NCBI GenBank assembly: GCA_949448405.1
Contig: CASTFX010000006.1
Coordinates: forward strand, 1 to 21,142
Direction: 5' to 3'
From: an uncultured Clostridia bacterium
GTDB lineage: Bacteria; Bacillota; Clostridia; TANB77; CAG-508
Length of the DNA stretch: 21,142 bases
The translations under genes and the position numbers were made by a program. Positions 7,730-17,080 of the stretch are shown one piece after another. Position 1 is the stretch's first letter. Every line of letters starts with the position of its first letter. Under the pieces are notes generated by a model. The model was given only the letters and a program-made list of their open reading frames with translations, was not told the DNA's origin and did no database searches.

Positions 7730-8804
7730 ATGCATATAGATAAAATCAAACTTTTGAATTTTAGAAATTATATAAATCAAGAAATAGAACTTGATAAAAA
7801 TATAAATATATTCTACGGAAATAATGCTCAGGGGAAAACTAATATAATCGAATCAATATATTTATGTTCAATTGGAAAGTCTTATAGAACAAGTAAAGAT
7901 AAAGAAGCAATAAATTTGGAAAAAGATTTTTCAACAGTTGAAATTGAATATTCTAAAAAAGATAGAGAAGGAAAAATTAAACTTGAACTTTCAAACAAAA
8001 AGACAATATTAGTTAATGATATAAAAGCAAAAAAAATGAGTGAAGTTTTAGGAAATATAAATATTGTTTTATTTACACCTGATGATATAACAATATTTAA
8101 AGATGGACCACAAAAAAGGCGAAAAATATTGGACATAATGATAAGTCAGCTAAGACCAGCATATGTACATAATTTAAATACATATTTGAAAGTGATAGAT
8201 CAAAGGAATAATTATTTAAAACAGATAAAATTCGAGAATAAATCTGAAGAAATGTTAGAAATTTGGGAAGCAAAACTTGCAGATTATGCAGAAATAATTT
8301 ATGAATACAGAAAAGAGTTTGTAGAAAAAATTAAAGCAAAGATAAAAGAAATACATAAAAAAATAACAAATAACAAAGAAAAAATAGATATAGAATATAT
8401 TTCAGATTTTAAAAATAAAGAAGATTTTAAAAAAGTATTAGAAGAACATAGAAAATTGGATATTATTAAAGGATTTACTACAAAGGGAATACATAGAGAC
8501 GATTTAAAAATATATATAGAAGATAAAGAAATAGAGAAATATGGTTCACAAGGACAGCATAGAAGTGCAATTCTTTCAATTAAATTAAGTGAACTTGAAA
8601 TAGTTAAAGAAGAAATAGAAGAAAAACCAATATTATTATTAGATGATTTTATGTCTGAACTTGATAAAGAAAGAAGAGAAAGTTTCTTAGAAGATGTAAA
8701 AGATACACAAATAATAATAACTTGTACAGATGAATTAGAATTAGAAAATGAAAAGAAAAAAATATTTTATGTAGAAAATCGGAAAAGTGCTAGATAAAAA
8801 ATAA
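7730..8804 (+). CDS. recF: RecF, recombination/replication repair ATPase; tail probably reached by +1 frameshift
   Basis: SMC-like ATPase that with RecO and RecR loads RecA at gaps. Walker A GNNAQGKT is at about 30-37, the ABC signature region is YGSQGQHRS, and Walker B is ILLLDDFMSELD. It starts 13 nt after dnaN; the small S4-domain gene (rlbA/yaaA) usual at this place in Firmicutes is absent. In zero frame it ends ENRKSAR at 8797. Skipping the C at 8780 after AAT gives FYVENGKVLDKK, stop at 8804, which resembles RecF tails of the FxVxxGxI type better. Because the tail is short, this is the weakest of the eight cases. Confidence 0.93.
8777..8783 (+). other. Probable +1 recoding site AAT C GGA in recF
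   Basis: AAT CGG A sits seven to eight codons from the end of the gene. A skip of C8780 turns ENRKSAR into ENGKVLDKK. The same heptamer AATCGGA occurs in the ABC ATPase gene. Supported by family tail pattern only. Confidence 0.5.
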
Positions 8805-8816
8805 CTAAAAAAAGAC

Positions 8817-8846
8817 TTGATTTTTTCATGAAAAGAATAATATAAT
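8817..8846 (+). promoter_or_regulatory. Probable promoter of gyrB
   Basis: TTGATT at 8817-8822 and a perfect TATAAT at 8841-8846 with an 18-bp spacer precede gyrB by 34 nt. Confidence 0.65.
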
Positions 8847-8879
8847 CAAAGAGGCAAAAGTAGCCAAAGGAGGAATACA

Positions 8880-10759
8880 ATGGATAAAGTTGAACACGAA
8901 TATGGTGCAGAGCAAATACAAGTATTAGAAGGATTAGAAGCAGTTAGAAAAAGACCAGGAATGTATATAGGAAGTGTTTCTATAAGAGGACTTCATCACT
9001 TAGTATATGAAATAGTAGATAATAGTGTTGATGAAGCATTAGCAGGATATTGTAAAAATATACATATTACAATAGAACCAGGAAATGTAGTTTGTGTGGA
9101 AGATGATGGAAGAGGAATTCCAGTAGCAAAACATGCTAAAACTGGTATTTCCGCAGCAGAAACTGTTTATACAATATTGCATGCTGGAGGAAAATTTGGT
9201 GGAGACAGTGGATATAAAGTATCAGGAGGTCTTCATGGAGTTGGTTCATCTGTAGTTAATGCATTATCTGAATGGACAGAAGTTACAATTCAAAGAGATG
9301 GTGGAATTTATCAAATGAAATTTAATAGAGGAAAGACAGTAGAACCATTAACAAGAGTAGGAGATTCAGATAAAACAGGAACAAAAGTAAGGTTTTTAGC
9401 TGATGATACAATTTTTGAAACACTTGAATATGATTATGAAGTATTAGAGAAAAGATTTAGGGAAATGGCATTTTTAACTAAAGGATTAAGAATAACAATA
9501 GAAGACAAAAGAGTAAAGGAAGCAGAAGACGGACTAGAGGGAGAGCAAAATGAAGTAAAAAAAGCTGATTTTTGTTTTGAAGGTGGATTAAATTCTTTTG
9601 TAGAATACTTAAATAAAAATAAAGAAAAAATTCATCCATTGCCAATATATATAGAAAAAGAAGGGGAAGTACCTTTAGAAGTTGCAATACAATATACAAC
9701 AGCTTATTCAGAAAATATATATACATTTGTAAATAATATTAATACGATTGAAGGTGGAACACATTTAGAAGGATTTAAAAGAGCTGTAACAAAAGCTTTT
9801 AACGATTACTCTAGAAGTCATGGAATATTAAAAGAAAAAGATGGAAATTTACAAGGTGAAGATATAAGAGAAGGAATGACAGCAGTTATATCAGTAAAAG
9901 TAAAAGAGCCTCAATTTGAAGGCCAAACAAAAACAAAACTTGGAAACAGTAATGTTTCAGGAGTTGTAGCAGCAGCAGTAAACGAGGCTTTATCAACATT
10001 CTTAGAAGAGAATCCAAATGTAGCTAAAGCTATACTTGAAAAATGTATAAGTGCTTCAAGAGCAAGAGAAGCTGCAAGAAAAGCAAGAGAATTAGTTAGA
10101 AAGAAGAATTCAATGGAAGGATCTACTCTACCAGGGAAACTTGCAGATTGTAGTGGAAAAAATCCAGATGAATGTGAAGTATATATAGTCGAAGGAGATT
10201 CTGCTGGAGGAAGTGCAAAACAGGGAAGAGATAGAACATTTCAAGCAATTCTTCCATTATGGGGAAAAATGCTTAATGTTGAAAAATCAAGAGCAGATAA
10301 AATATGGTAAAGTAATAATAATGGCAGATGCGGACGTTGATGGTGCGCATATCAGAACATTATTATTAACATTCTTCTTTAGATATATGAGACCATTAAT
10401 AGAAAATGGAAATGTATATTTAGCTCAGCCACCTCTATATAAATTATCTAAAAAAGGAATAGAAGATGTATATTGTTATACAGATGAGGATTTGACAAAA
10501 GCTTATAAAGAATTAGAAGATAAAGGAATTTCACGAGATCAATTAGCACTTCAAAGATATAAAGGTCTTCGGAGAAATGAATCCAGACCAACTTTGGGAA
10601 ACAACAATGGATCCAGAAAGAAGAATACTAATAAAAGTAAAATTGGAAGATGCTATGAAAGCAGAAGAAACATTTACACTTCTATTGGGAGATGAAATAG
10701 AGCCAAGAAGACAATTCATAGAACAAAATGCAAAGTATGTAAAAAATCTTGATATTTAA
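8880..10759 (+). CDS. gyrB: GyrB, DNA gyrase subunit B; interrupted by a TOPRIM-region deletion and a +1 frameshift
   Basis: ATP-binding subunit of DNA gyrase. The GHKL ATPase has YEIVDNSVDEALAGY, EDDGRGIPV and GGLHGVGSSVVNAL; the transducer and TOPRIM motif EGDSAGGSAKQGRDR follow. At about 10298-10305 the chain passes from EKSRADKI to YGKVIIMADADVDGAH, skipping about 27 residues normally present (around the ITALGTGIG block) and changing frame, so frame 0 stops at 10310. The preceding LPLWGK has Trp where GyrB has Arg or Lys. The second frame runs to KGL, where CTT C GGA at 10570 needs a +1 shift to reach GEMNPDQLWETTMDPERR and the normal end KNLDI. Restored length is about 625 aa, short by roughly the missing block. 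GyrB is essential, so the deletion is probably an assembly error unless a second copy exists. Confidence 0.92.
10567..10573 (+). other. +1 recoding site CTT C GGA in gyrB
   Basis: Zero frame reads GGT CTT CGG AGA. Skipping C10570 gives the invariant KGLGEMNPDQLWETTM block of type II topoisomerases, leaving little doubt about the intended frame. The heptamer is identical to that in mnmG. Confidence 0.8.
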
Positions 10760-10762
10760 AAA

Positions 10763-10795
10763 GATAAAGGTGGGAAAAAATTCCCACCTTTTATC
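10763..10795 (+). terminator. Terminator hairpin after gyrB
   Basis: A stem GATAAAGGTGGGAA / TTCCCACCTTTTATC with a 4-nt loop and a single bulged base begins 3 nt after the gyrB stop. The T-run is part of the stem rather than after it, but the strength and place make it the likely end of the gyrB transcript. Confidence 0.7.
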
Positions 10796-10799
10796 TCTG

Positions 10800-11233
10800 A
10801 TAAAACTAATATTAATCTTAGGCTAGAACTAATATACATAATTTTTTCATCTAATATATATTGCTATATAAATAGACAATAAACCACATATATTAATCTT
10901 TCGCTCGACTATAAGAACACTCATAACACATATATTCATCCAAAATGGACTAATAACACGCACTAAAAAATATAAATATAATCTTAACTTTGAATATATT
11001 ACCTATAATTTAATCACATATAAAAGAATAAAAATGCAACTTACATACAAATAATATACTCGCATCGCCGGAAATTTATAACCTAAAAGCAAAGCTATAA
11101 ACTCCCTTTGCTCAAACAACATAAAGCTAAAAATATAACCTCATATTGCTCTTTGTCCGACTAATATTAATTTTATAATAATATTATAATCAAATTTTAA
11201 TTTAATATTCTTAGAAAAATTTTCAAAAAAATA
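10800..11233. other. AT-rich intergenic tract with four degenerate ~28-nt repeats
   Basis: No gene or RNA that I recognise. On the plus strand four related strings occur at 10809-10835, 10885-10915, 10927-10956 and 11141-11170, sharing the pattern ATATTaATC ... GACTAATA; the second and third also share a leading CACATATATT. Similarity is partial and base composition is extreme, so this may be decayed sequence at the boundary of the inserted virB4 cluster. Confidence 0.35.
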
Positions 11234-11261
11234 TTGACAAAATATAAAATGGTGTTAAAAT
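11234..11261 (+). promoter_or_regulatory. Probable promoter of the trsD-like/virB4-like cluster
   Basis: A perfect TTGACA at 11234-11239 and TAAAAT at 11256-11261, spacer 16 bp, lie 94 nt upstream of the first gene. It shows that the cluster has its own transcription and does not depend on gyrB. Confidence 0.65.
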
Positions 11262-11355
11262 AAGTTCATAATAAATATTTAATTCAAATTAATTTTTTTC
11301 GAAATAATTTATTCTTTAAGACAAAATCAAAAACAAAAATAGAATAGGAGAAAAT

Positions 11356-11916
11356 ATGCAAAAAGACAAAAATAATATTCCATTACAAGAATGGATTACT
11401 TTTGATTGTTTTTTGAAAGGAGGAATAGTTAAATTAAAAAATGAAGATTATATAAAAATAATTAAAGTAATTCCAATTAATTATAATTTAAAATCAGATT
11501 TAGAAAAAGAAGCAATTTTAAATTCATATAAAACTTTTTTAAAAACATGCAATTTTGATATACAGATATTAATACAAAGTACAAAAGAAGATTTATCAAA
11601 TCATATTTCAAAATTAAAAGAAAAATTAAATCAAGAACAAAATTTTAATCTTATAAAAATTTCAGAAAATTATATAGAATATATAAAAAAATTAAATCAT
11701 GAAAAAAATTCATCTTCAAAAAAATTTTACGTAATTATAAAAAGCGAAAAAAATAATTTAGAAGAAGTAAAAATAAATGAACTAAATGAAAATTATTTTA
11801 AAATAAAAGAATGTTTATCGAGATGTGGAAATGATGTATTAGAAATTTATGAAAAAGAGGAATTAAAAAATATTATATTTTCATTTTTTAATACAAGAAA
11901 AAGTTTATTAAATTAA
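11356..11916 (+). CDS. Small conjugation-type protein, TrsD-like partner of VirB4 (tentative)
   Basis: A 186-aa soluble protein without signal peptide or membrane segment. It begins WITFDCFLKGGIVKLKNEDYIKIIKVIPINYNLKS, then a conserved-looking YKTFLKTCNFDIQILIQSTKEDL (about 55-77) and a charged C-terminal half ending FSFFNTRKSLLN. The pattern, a beta-rich N-terminus reading 'I+V.PINF.L.S..E...IL..YK.FLK.C.FD.QI.IQ', resembles the small protein preceding the VirB4 ATPase (TrsE) in Gram-positive conjugation systems, recalled from memory and not searched. It has AGGAG before the ATG, and the VirB4-like gene starts 13 nt after its stop. Very A-rich codon use, like its two neighbours. Confidence 0.55.
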   Translation: MQKDKNNIPLQEWITFDCFLKGGIVKLKNEDYIKIIKVIPINYNLKSDLEKEAILNSYKTFLKTCNFDIQILIQSTKEDLSNHISKLKEKLNQEQNFNLIKISENYIEYIKKLNHEKNSSSKKFYVIIKSEKNNLEEVKINELNENYFKIKECLSRCGNDVLEIYEKEELKNIIFSFFNTRKSLLN

Positions 11917-11929
11917 AGGAGGAATAAAA

Positions 11930-13736
11930 ATAGAAAAACAAAAATTAAAAAAAGAAAAAATAGAAATAGAAGATGGAATATTTTCTAATAAAGATTTTAT
12001 AACACCAGCATATATTAATTTAAGTAATCCAAAATATATCGAAGTGGATGAAATGTATTATTCATCTTTACTATGTGTGAACTATTATAGAGAACAAAAT
12101 GATCTAATATTAAAGAGTCTAATTGATACTAATATAAATATAAACATATCAATATTTTATGAAAAACAAGATACATATAAGACAATAAAAGATTTAACAT
12201 ATCATATAGGAAATATAGGTGTTGAACTAAAAGACAATAATCAAAACAGACAAGATATAGATATAGCAGCATTTAGTTATAATGATGCAAAGTATATAAG
12301 AAAAGAAATGCAAATAAATAATGAAGAAATGTATTATATGTATATATATTTAACAGTATTTTCAAAAGACAAGAATGAACTAGAATATTTATTAAATAAA
12401 ATTGAAGGAGTATCTCAAAGTAGGGGGATACAAACTAGAAGAGCATATTTTAGAGAAGAGCAAACTTTTCTTTCAACTCTACCAATAATGCAAAATCATA
12501 ATGATGTGAAAAATGTTACTAAAAGAAATGTATTAACAACTGGACTTCTTTCAACTTATCCATTTATTTCATCATCCATTTTTGATGAAAATGGAATTTT
12601 TATAGGTACTAATATATATAATAATTCATTAGTATTTATTGATAGATATGATACTAATAAATATAAAAATGCAAATATATGTATCTTTGGGACAAGTGGT
12701 GCAGGAAAGTCATATTATACAAAGCTTTTAATTTTAAGAAATAGGTTACTTGGAATAGAACAATATATAATAGATCCAGAAAGAGAATATATAAATATAT
12801 GTAATAATTTAGAAGGCAGTTTATTTAAGATTGGTCCATCGTCAGAAACATTTATAAATGTTTTTGATATAAGAAAGGAAAGTATTGAAGACGACGAAAA
12901 AGGGTATCTTGCCACAAAGTTACGGTAAATTAATTGGATTTTTTAATTTGATTTTTGGAGAAATGGACGAAGAAGAAAAAGCCATAATAGAAGATAAATT
13001 AATAGAATGTTATAGACTAAAGGAAATAACTTTTGATGATGAAAGTTTATATAAACAAAAAAATATAAATGGAAAATTAGTAAAAGTATTTAAAGAAAAT
13101 GAGGATATGCCAATATTAGAAGATTTATATAATATTTTAGGAAAAGAAGATAGAACTAAAATATTTCAAATAAAATTAGTTCCATTTGTAAAAGGTTCTC
13201 TTAAATTTTTAAACCACAGTACTAATATAGAAATTAATAATAAGCTAATTGTAGCAGATATATATGAATTAGGAGAAGAAAATATAAAGTATGGTATGTA
13301 TATATTTATAGAACTTTTCTTTGATAAGATAAAAAAAGATAGAAGTGTAAAAAAGGCTATATATTTAGATGAGATATGGCGACTTATAGGAGTAACCTCT
13401 AATAAGTATGTTGCAAGCTTTATATATAAGATATTTAAGACTATTAGAAAATATGGAGGTAGTGCAGTTGCAATTACTCAAGATGTATCAGACTTATTTA
13501 GTTTAGAAGGAGGAACTTACGGAAAAAGCATTTTGAACAATTCTAGTATTAAAACTTTTTTCTCTTTAGAAGAAGAGAACATAAAAATATTATGTGAATA
13601 TTCCAATATATCTGAAAAGGAGAAAATCGAAATAAAATCACTTAAAAGAGGAGAGTGTTTAATGTTTGTTGGAGATGAACATATACTAACTAAAATAGAG
13701 TCAAATGAATATGAAAAGAACTTAATACAAAAATAA
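11930..13736 (+). CDS. VirB4/TrsE-family conjugation ATPase, ATA start and one +1 frameshift
   Basis: Type IV secretion ATPase family. Restored length is 601 aa, typical for the family. The N-terminal part contains YINLSNPKYIEVDEMYYSSL; Walker A GTSGAGKS is at about 254-261, Walker B IYLDEIW at about 477-483 and the ITQDVSDLF motif at about 516-524. The first in-frame ATG (12044) would delete 38 conserved-looking codons and has no ribosome site, whereas AAAGGAGG lies 7 nt before an ATA at 11930 in the same frame, so ATA is the likely start. At 12920-12926 TTA CGG TAA would stop the protein at residue 332; skipping C12923 gives L-GKLIGFFNLIFGEMDEEEKAI, as in VirB4 relatives. No VirD4, relaxase, VirB6 or lytic transglycosylase is nearby, so its job here is unknown. 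Confidence 0.85.
12920..12926 (+). other. +1 recoding site TTA C GGT in the virB4-like gene
   Basis: TTA CGG is followed at once by TAA in zero frame. Skipping C12923 joins two halves that carry Walker A and Walker B respectively. The downstream half has no ribosome site for its nominal ATG at 12885, which lies inside the upstream half. Confidence 0.8.
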
Positions 13737-13750
13737 ATTAGGAGGTTAAC

Positions 13751-14488
13751 ATGGAAGAATTAGAAAAAGTAGAAAATAAAGTGGAGATTAAAAATGAAAT
13801 AGAAGTATCAAATGAAAACATAGAAAAAGAACAAAATAGTTTTTTAGAAACAACTATTGGAAAAGTTATAAATACAGGATGTGATATAGCTTTAAGAACT
13901 ATACTTCCAAATGCTATTGAGGACGAAGTTATAGGTATAAAAAATGTTATATTTACAGAAGGATTAAAAAGTGGAATAAAAACTGCCATAGATTCAGCTA
14001 TAAATTTAGGAAAAAGTGCAATGGGTATAGTAACAGGAAAATTTGATACAGTTTCTCAAGCATATTCAGCAATTAAATCAGGAGGAATTATAGACAGTGC
14101 ATCAAATATGATAGATAATGCAGTAAAATCAGCAAAAGATAATGGATTAATAAATAATACAACAGCAAAGGTTATAAAAAAAGGAAAAAATGTTATAAAA
14201 GATTGTATAACTAGTGGAATAGAAGAAAATTTTATGGAGCAGGTCGATGGAGTTGAAAAGCTAGGGAAATACATAAATAATTGGAATACTTGTCTTGAAC
14301 AAAAAGATTTAGATGGAATGAATAGAGAATATAATAAAATAAAGAAAAAGATAGAAAACCTTATGCCAATTGAAAATACTCTTAAAGAAGCAAGAGAAAT
14401 TGAAAATGTACAAACTTTAGTAAAAAATAAAGGAAATTCATTAGAAAATATTAGTGAAGATGAATTTAAACTTGCAAAAATAATTTAG
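13751..14488 (+). CDS. Unknown 245-aa protein following the VirB4-like gene
   Basis: I do not recognise this family. The first 35 residues are highly charged (E, K, N). A central part (about 36-150) is alanine-, glycine- and serine-rich with amphipathic stretches such as GLKSGIKTAIDSAINLGKSAMGIVTG and AIKSGGIIDSASNMIDNAVKSAK, which may form helices that pack on membranes or each other; no clear transmembrane span or signal peptide is seen. The C-terminal third is charged and helical (NREYNKIKKKIENLMPIENTLKEA). AGGAGG lies 6 nt before the ATG, 14 nt after the VirB4-like stop, so the three genes probably form one operon. gyrA has its own promoter downstream. Confidence 0.8.
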   Translation: MEELEKVENKVEIKNEIEVSNENIEKEQNSFLETTIGKVINTGCDIALRTILPNAIEDEVIGIKNVIFTEGLKSGIKTAIDSAINLGKSAMGIVTGKFDTVSQAYSAIKSGGIIDSASNMIDNAVKSAKDNGLINNTTAKVIKKGKNVIKDCITSGIEENFMEQVDGVEKLGKYINNWNTCLEQKDLDGMNREYNKIKKKIENLMPIENTLKEAREIENVQTLVKNKGNSLENISEDEFKLAKII

Positions 14489-14519
14489 TAAAATTAATCA
14501 AATTATGTAAAATAAACTC

Positions 14520-14548
14520 TTGCAAAAAAATAATTGGTTTAGTATAAT
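14520..14548 (+). promoter_or_regulatory. Probable promoter of gyrA
   Basis: TTGCAA at 14520-14525, a 17-bp spacer and a perfect TATAAT at 14543-14548, 35 nt before the gyrA start. It allows gyrA to be expressed independently of the inserted genes. Confidence 0.75.
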
Positions 14549-14583
14549 AACTCTATGGAAATAGGCAAAAACGGAGGTAAAAA

Positions 14584-17025
14584 ATGGACAGACCAGATGA
14601 AACAATAATAGAGAGAGACATAGAAAAAGAAATGAAAACAGCATACATTGACTATGCAATGAGTGTTATAGTTGCTCGTGCATTGCCAGATGTAAGAGAT
14701 GGATTAAAACCAGTACATAGAAGAATACTATATTCAATGCATGAAGATGGCATAACATCAGACAAGCCATACAGAAAATCAGCAAACACAGTAGGTTCAG
14801 TTTTAGGAAGATATCATCCACATGGAGATGCAGCAGTATATGATGCAATGGTAAGAATGGCACAACCATTTAGTTTAAGATACCCATTAATAGATGGACA
14901 TGGAAACTTTGGGTCAATAGATGGAGATCCACCAGCAGCTATGAGGTATACAGAAGCAAGAATGTCTAAAATTGCAAATTTCATGATGAGTGACATAGAA
15001 AAAAATACAGTAGATTTTGTTCCAAACTATGATGATAGATTACAAGAACCAAGTGTATTGCCAGCAAGATTACCAGCACTTCTTTTAAATGGCTCTTCTG
15101 GTATAGCCGTAGGAATGGCGACAAATATTCCACCTCATAATTTGAATGAAATAGTAGATGGAATAATAAAAATAATAGAAGATGATGAAGTAACAGATGA
15201 ACAATTAATGCAAATAGTAAAAGGACCAGATTTCCCAACAGGAGCAACAATACTTGGAAGAGAAGGAATAAAACAAGCATATACAACAGGTAGAGGCAAA
15301 ATAATAATGAGAGCAGAAGCAGAAATTGAAGAAATGCCAGGAAACAAACAAAGAATAATTGTTACATCACTTCCATATCAAGTAAATAAAGCTAGACTTC
15401 ACAAATATATTGATGATTTGGTAAGAGATAAGAAATTAGAGGGAATTTCAGCAATAAGAGATGAATCAGATAGAACAGCAAATGTTAGATTAGTTATAGA
15501 ATTAAAAAGAGATACAAATGCACAAGTTATACTAAATAGATTATATAAATATACTCAAATGCAAGAAACTTTCGGAGTAATAACATTAGCACTTGTTGAT
15601 GGGGTTCCAAGAATTTTAACATTAAAGCAATGTTTAGAATATTACATAGAACATAGAAAAGAAGTAGTACTTCGTAGAACAAAATTTGAATTAGATAAGG
15701 CAGAAGCAAGAGCTCATATATTAGAAGGTTTAAAAATTGCAATAGATAATATTGATGAAGTTATAAGGATAATTAGAACTTCATATGATGATGCAAAAGA
15801 AAAATTAATGGAAAAATTCGGATTATCAGAAATCCAAGCACAAGCAATTTTGGATATGAGATTAAGAACACTTCAAGGTCTACAAAGAGAAAAAATAGAA
15901 GAAGAATATCAAGAATTAATGAAATTAATAGAACATTTAAAAGCAGTTCTAGCAAGCGAAAAATTAGTTTTTGATATAATAAAAGAAGAGCTATTAGAAA
16001 TAAAAGAAAAATACGGAGATGAAAGAAGAACAAAAATAATAGCAGATAGTAGTGAATTTGATGATGAAGAGCTAATAAAAGAAGAGCAAACTGTTATAGC
16101 CCTAACACATTTTGGATATATAAAGAGAATGCCTATAGATACATATAAGAGTCAAAAAAGAGGTGGAAAAGGAATAACAGGAATTGCAACAAGAGAAGAA
16201 GACTTTGTAAAAGAAATATTTATAGCTTCAACTCATGATACAATAATGTTCTTTAGTAATAAAGGTAAATTATATAAACTAAGAGGATATGAAATACCAG
16301 AAGCAGGTAGAACAGCAAAAGGAACTGCAATAGTAAATCTTCTAAGTTTAGATCCAGGAGAAAAGATATCAGCAATTATTCCAATACAAAACATAGCAGA
16401 AGGAAAATATCTACTTATGGCAACAAAGAATGGAATAATAAAGAAAACTCCACTAATAGAATATGATACATCAAGAAAGACAGGACTACAAGGAATAACA
16501 TTAAAAGATGAAGATGAATTAATATCTGTAAGACTTACTGATGGAGAGGATAATGTTGTTCTTGTAACAGAAGGTGGACAATGTATAACATTTGATGAAA
16601 AAGATGTAAGACCAATGGGAAGAGTTTCACAAGGAGTTATAGGAATAAAATTAGATAAAGACGATGTTGTTATAGGAATGGAATCAATAGTTGCAGGAAG
16701 CAAACAGACATTACTTGCTATTACAGAAAATGGATTTGGAAAGAGAACAGAACTTGATGAATATAGAGTTCAAACAAGAGCTGGAAAAGGTGTAATAACA
16801 TATAAAATTACTCCAAAGACAGGAAAAGTAATAGGAATAAAACTTGTAAATGAAACAGATGATATAATGCTTATAACAGATACAGGAACAATAATAAGAA
16901 TAAATGTAGCAGAAATAAGTATACTTGGAAGGTCAACACAAGGAGTTACATTAATGAGAACAAATGAAGGAAAAGTAGTAAGTATCGAAAAGATAACAGA
17001 AGAAGAAACAGTAACCGAAGAATAA
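14584..17025 (+). CDS. gyrA: GyrA, DNA gyrase subunit A
   Basis: DNA-cleaving subunit of gyrase. The 813-aa chain starts with IEREIEKEMKTAYIDYAMSVIV-type sequence, has the quinolone-region block HPHGDAAVYDAMVRMAQ and the active-site tyrosine in MRYTEARMSKI (about residue 122). The GyrA box is present as QKRGGKG (about 521-527) at the start of the C-terminal beta-pinwheel, which separates gyrase from topoisomerase IV. GGAGG lies 6 nt before the ATG. The frame is intact; three CGG strings are split as TTC GGA, TTC GGA and TAC GGA. It is separated from gyrB by about 3.8 kb instead of being adjacent. Confidence 0.98.
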   Translation: MDRPDETIIERDIEKEMKTAYIDYAMSVIVARALPDVRDGLKPVHRRILYSMHEDGITSDKPYRKSANTVGSVLGRYHPHGDAAVYDAMVRMAQPFSLRYPLIDGHGNFGSIDGDPPAAMRYTEARMSKIANFMMSDIEKNTVDFVPNYDDRLQEPSVLPARLPALLLNGSSGIAVGMATNIPPHNLNEIVDGIIKIIEDDEVTDEQLMQIVKGPDFPTGATILGREGIKQAYTTGRGKIIMRAEAEIEEMPGNKQRIIVTSLPYQVNKARLHKYIDDLVRDKKLEGISAIRDESDRTANVRLVIELKRDTNAQVILNRLYKYTQMQETFGVITLALVDGVPRILTLKQCLEYYIEHRKEVVLRRTKFELDKAEARAHILEGLKIAIDNIDEVIRIIRTSYDDAKEKLMEKFGLSEIQAQAILDMRLRTLQGLQREKIEEEYQELMKLIEHLKAVLASEKLVFDIIKEELLEIKEKYGDERRTKIIADSSEFDDEELIKEEQTVIALTHFGYIKRMPIDTYKSQKRGGKGITGIATREEDFVKEIFIASTHDTIMFFSNKGKLYKLRGYEIPEAGRTAKGTAIVNLLSLDPGEKISAIIPIQNIAEGKYLLMATKNGIIKKTPLIEYDTSRKTGLQGITLKDEDELISVRLTDGEDNVVLVTEGGQCITFDEKDVRPMGRVSQGVIGIKLDKDDVVIGMESIVAGSKQTLLAITENGFGKRTELDEYRVQTRAGKGVITYKITPKTGKVIGIKLVNETDDIMLITDTGTIIRINVAEISILGRSTQGVTLMRTNEGKVVSIEKITEEETVTEE

Positions 17026-17031
17026 TTTTTC

Positions 17032-17065
17032 AAAAAGAGGTAGCCATAAAAAGGCACCTCTTTTT
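17032..17065. terminator. Bidirectional terminator between gyrA and the ABC transporter genes
   Basis: AAAAAGAGGTAGCC pairs with GGCACCTCTTTTT (one bulged A, 7-nt loop). A runs on one side and T runs on the other serve both the plus-strand gyrA and the convergent minus-strand operon ending at 17081. Confidence 0.85.
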
Positions 17066-17080
17066 GTATACATAATTAAA

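Noticed and set aside
10298..10310. Explaining the mid-gyrB frame break as a ninth CGG site
   Set aside because: The sequence is ATA TGG TAA with no CGG, and about 27 residues are missing, which frameshifting cannot restore.
12885..13736. Downstream half of the VirB4-like gene as a separate gene starting at the ATG at 12885
   Set aside because: The ATG lies inside the upstream half in another frame without a ribosome site, and the first 13 residues have no family match; the join at CGG explains both halves.
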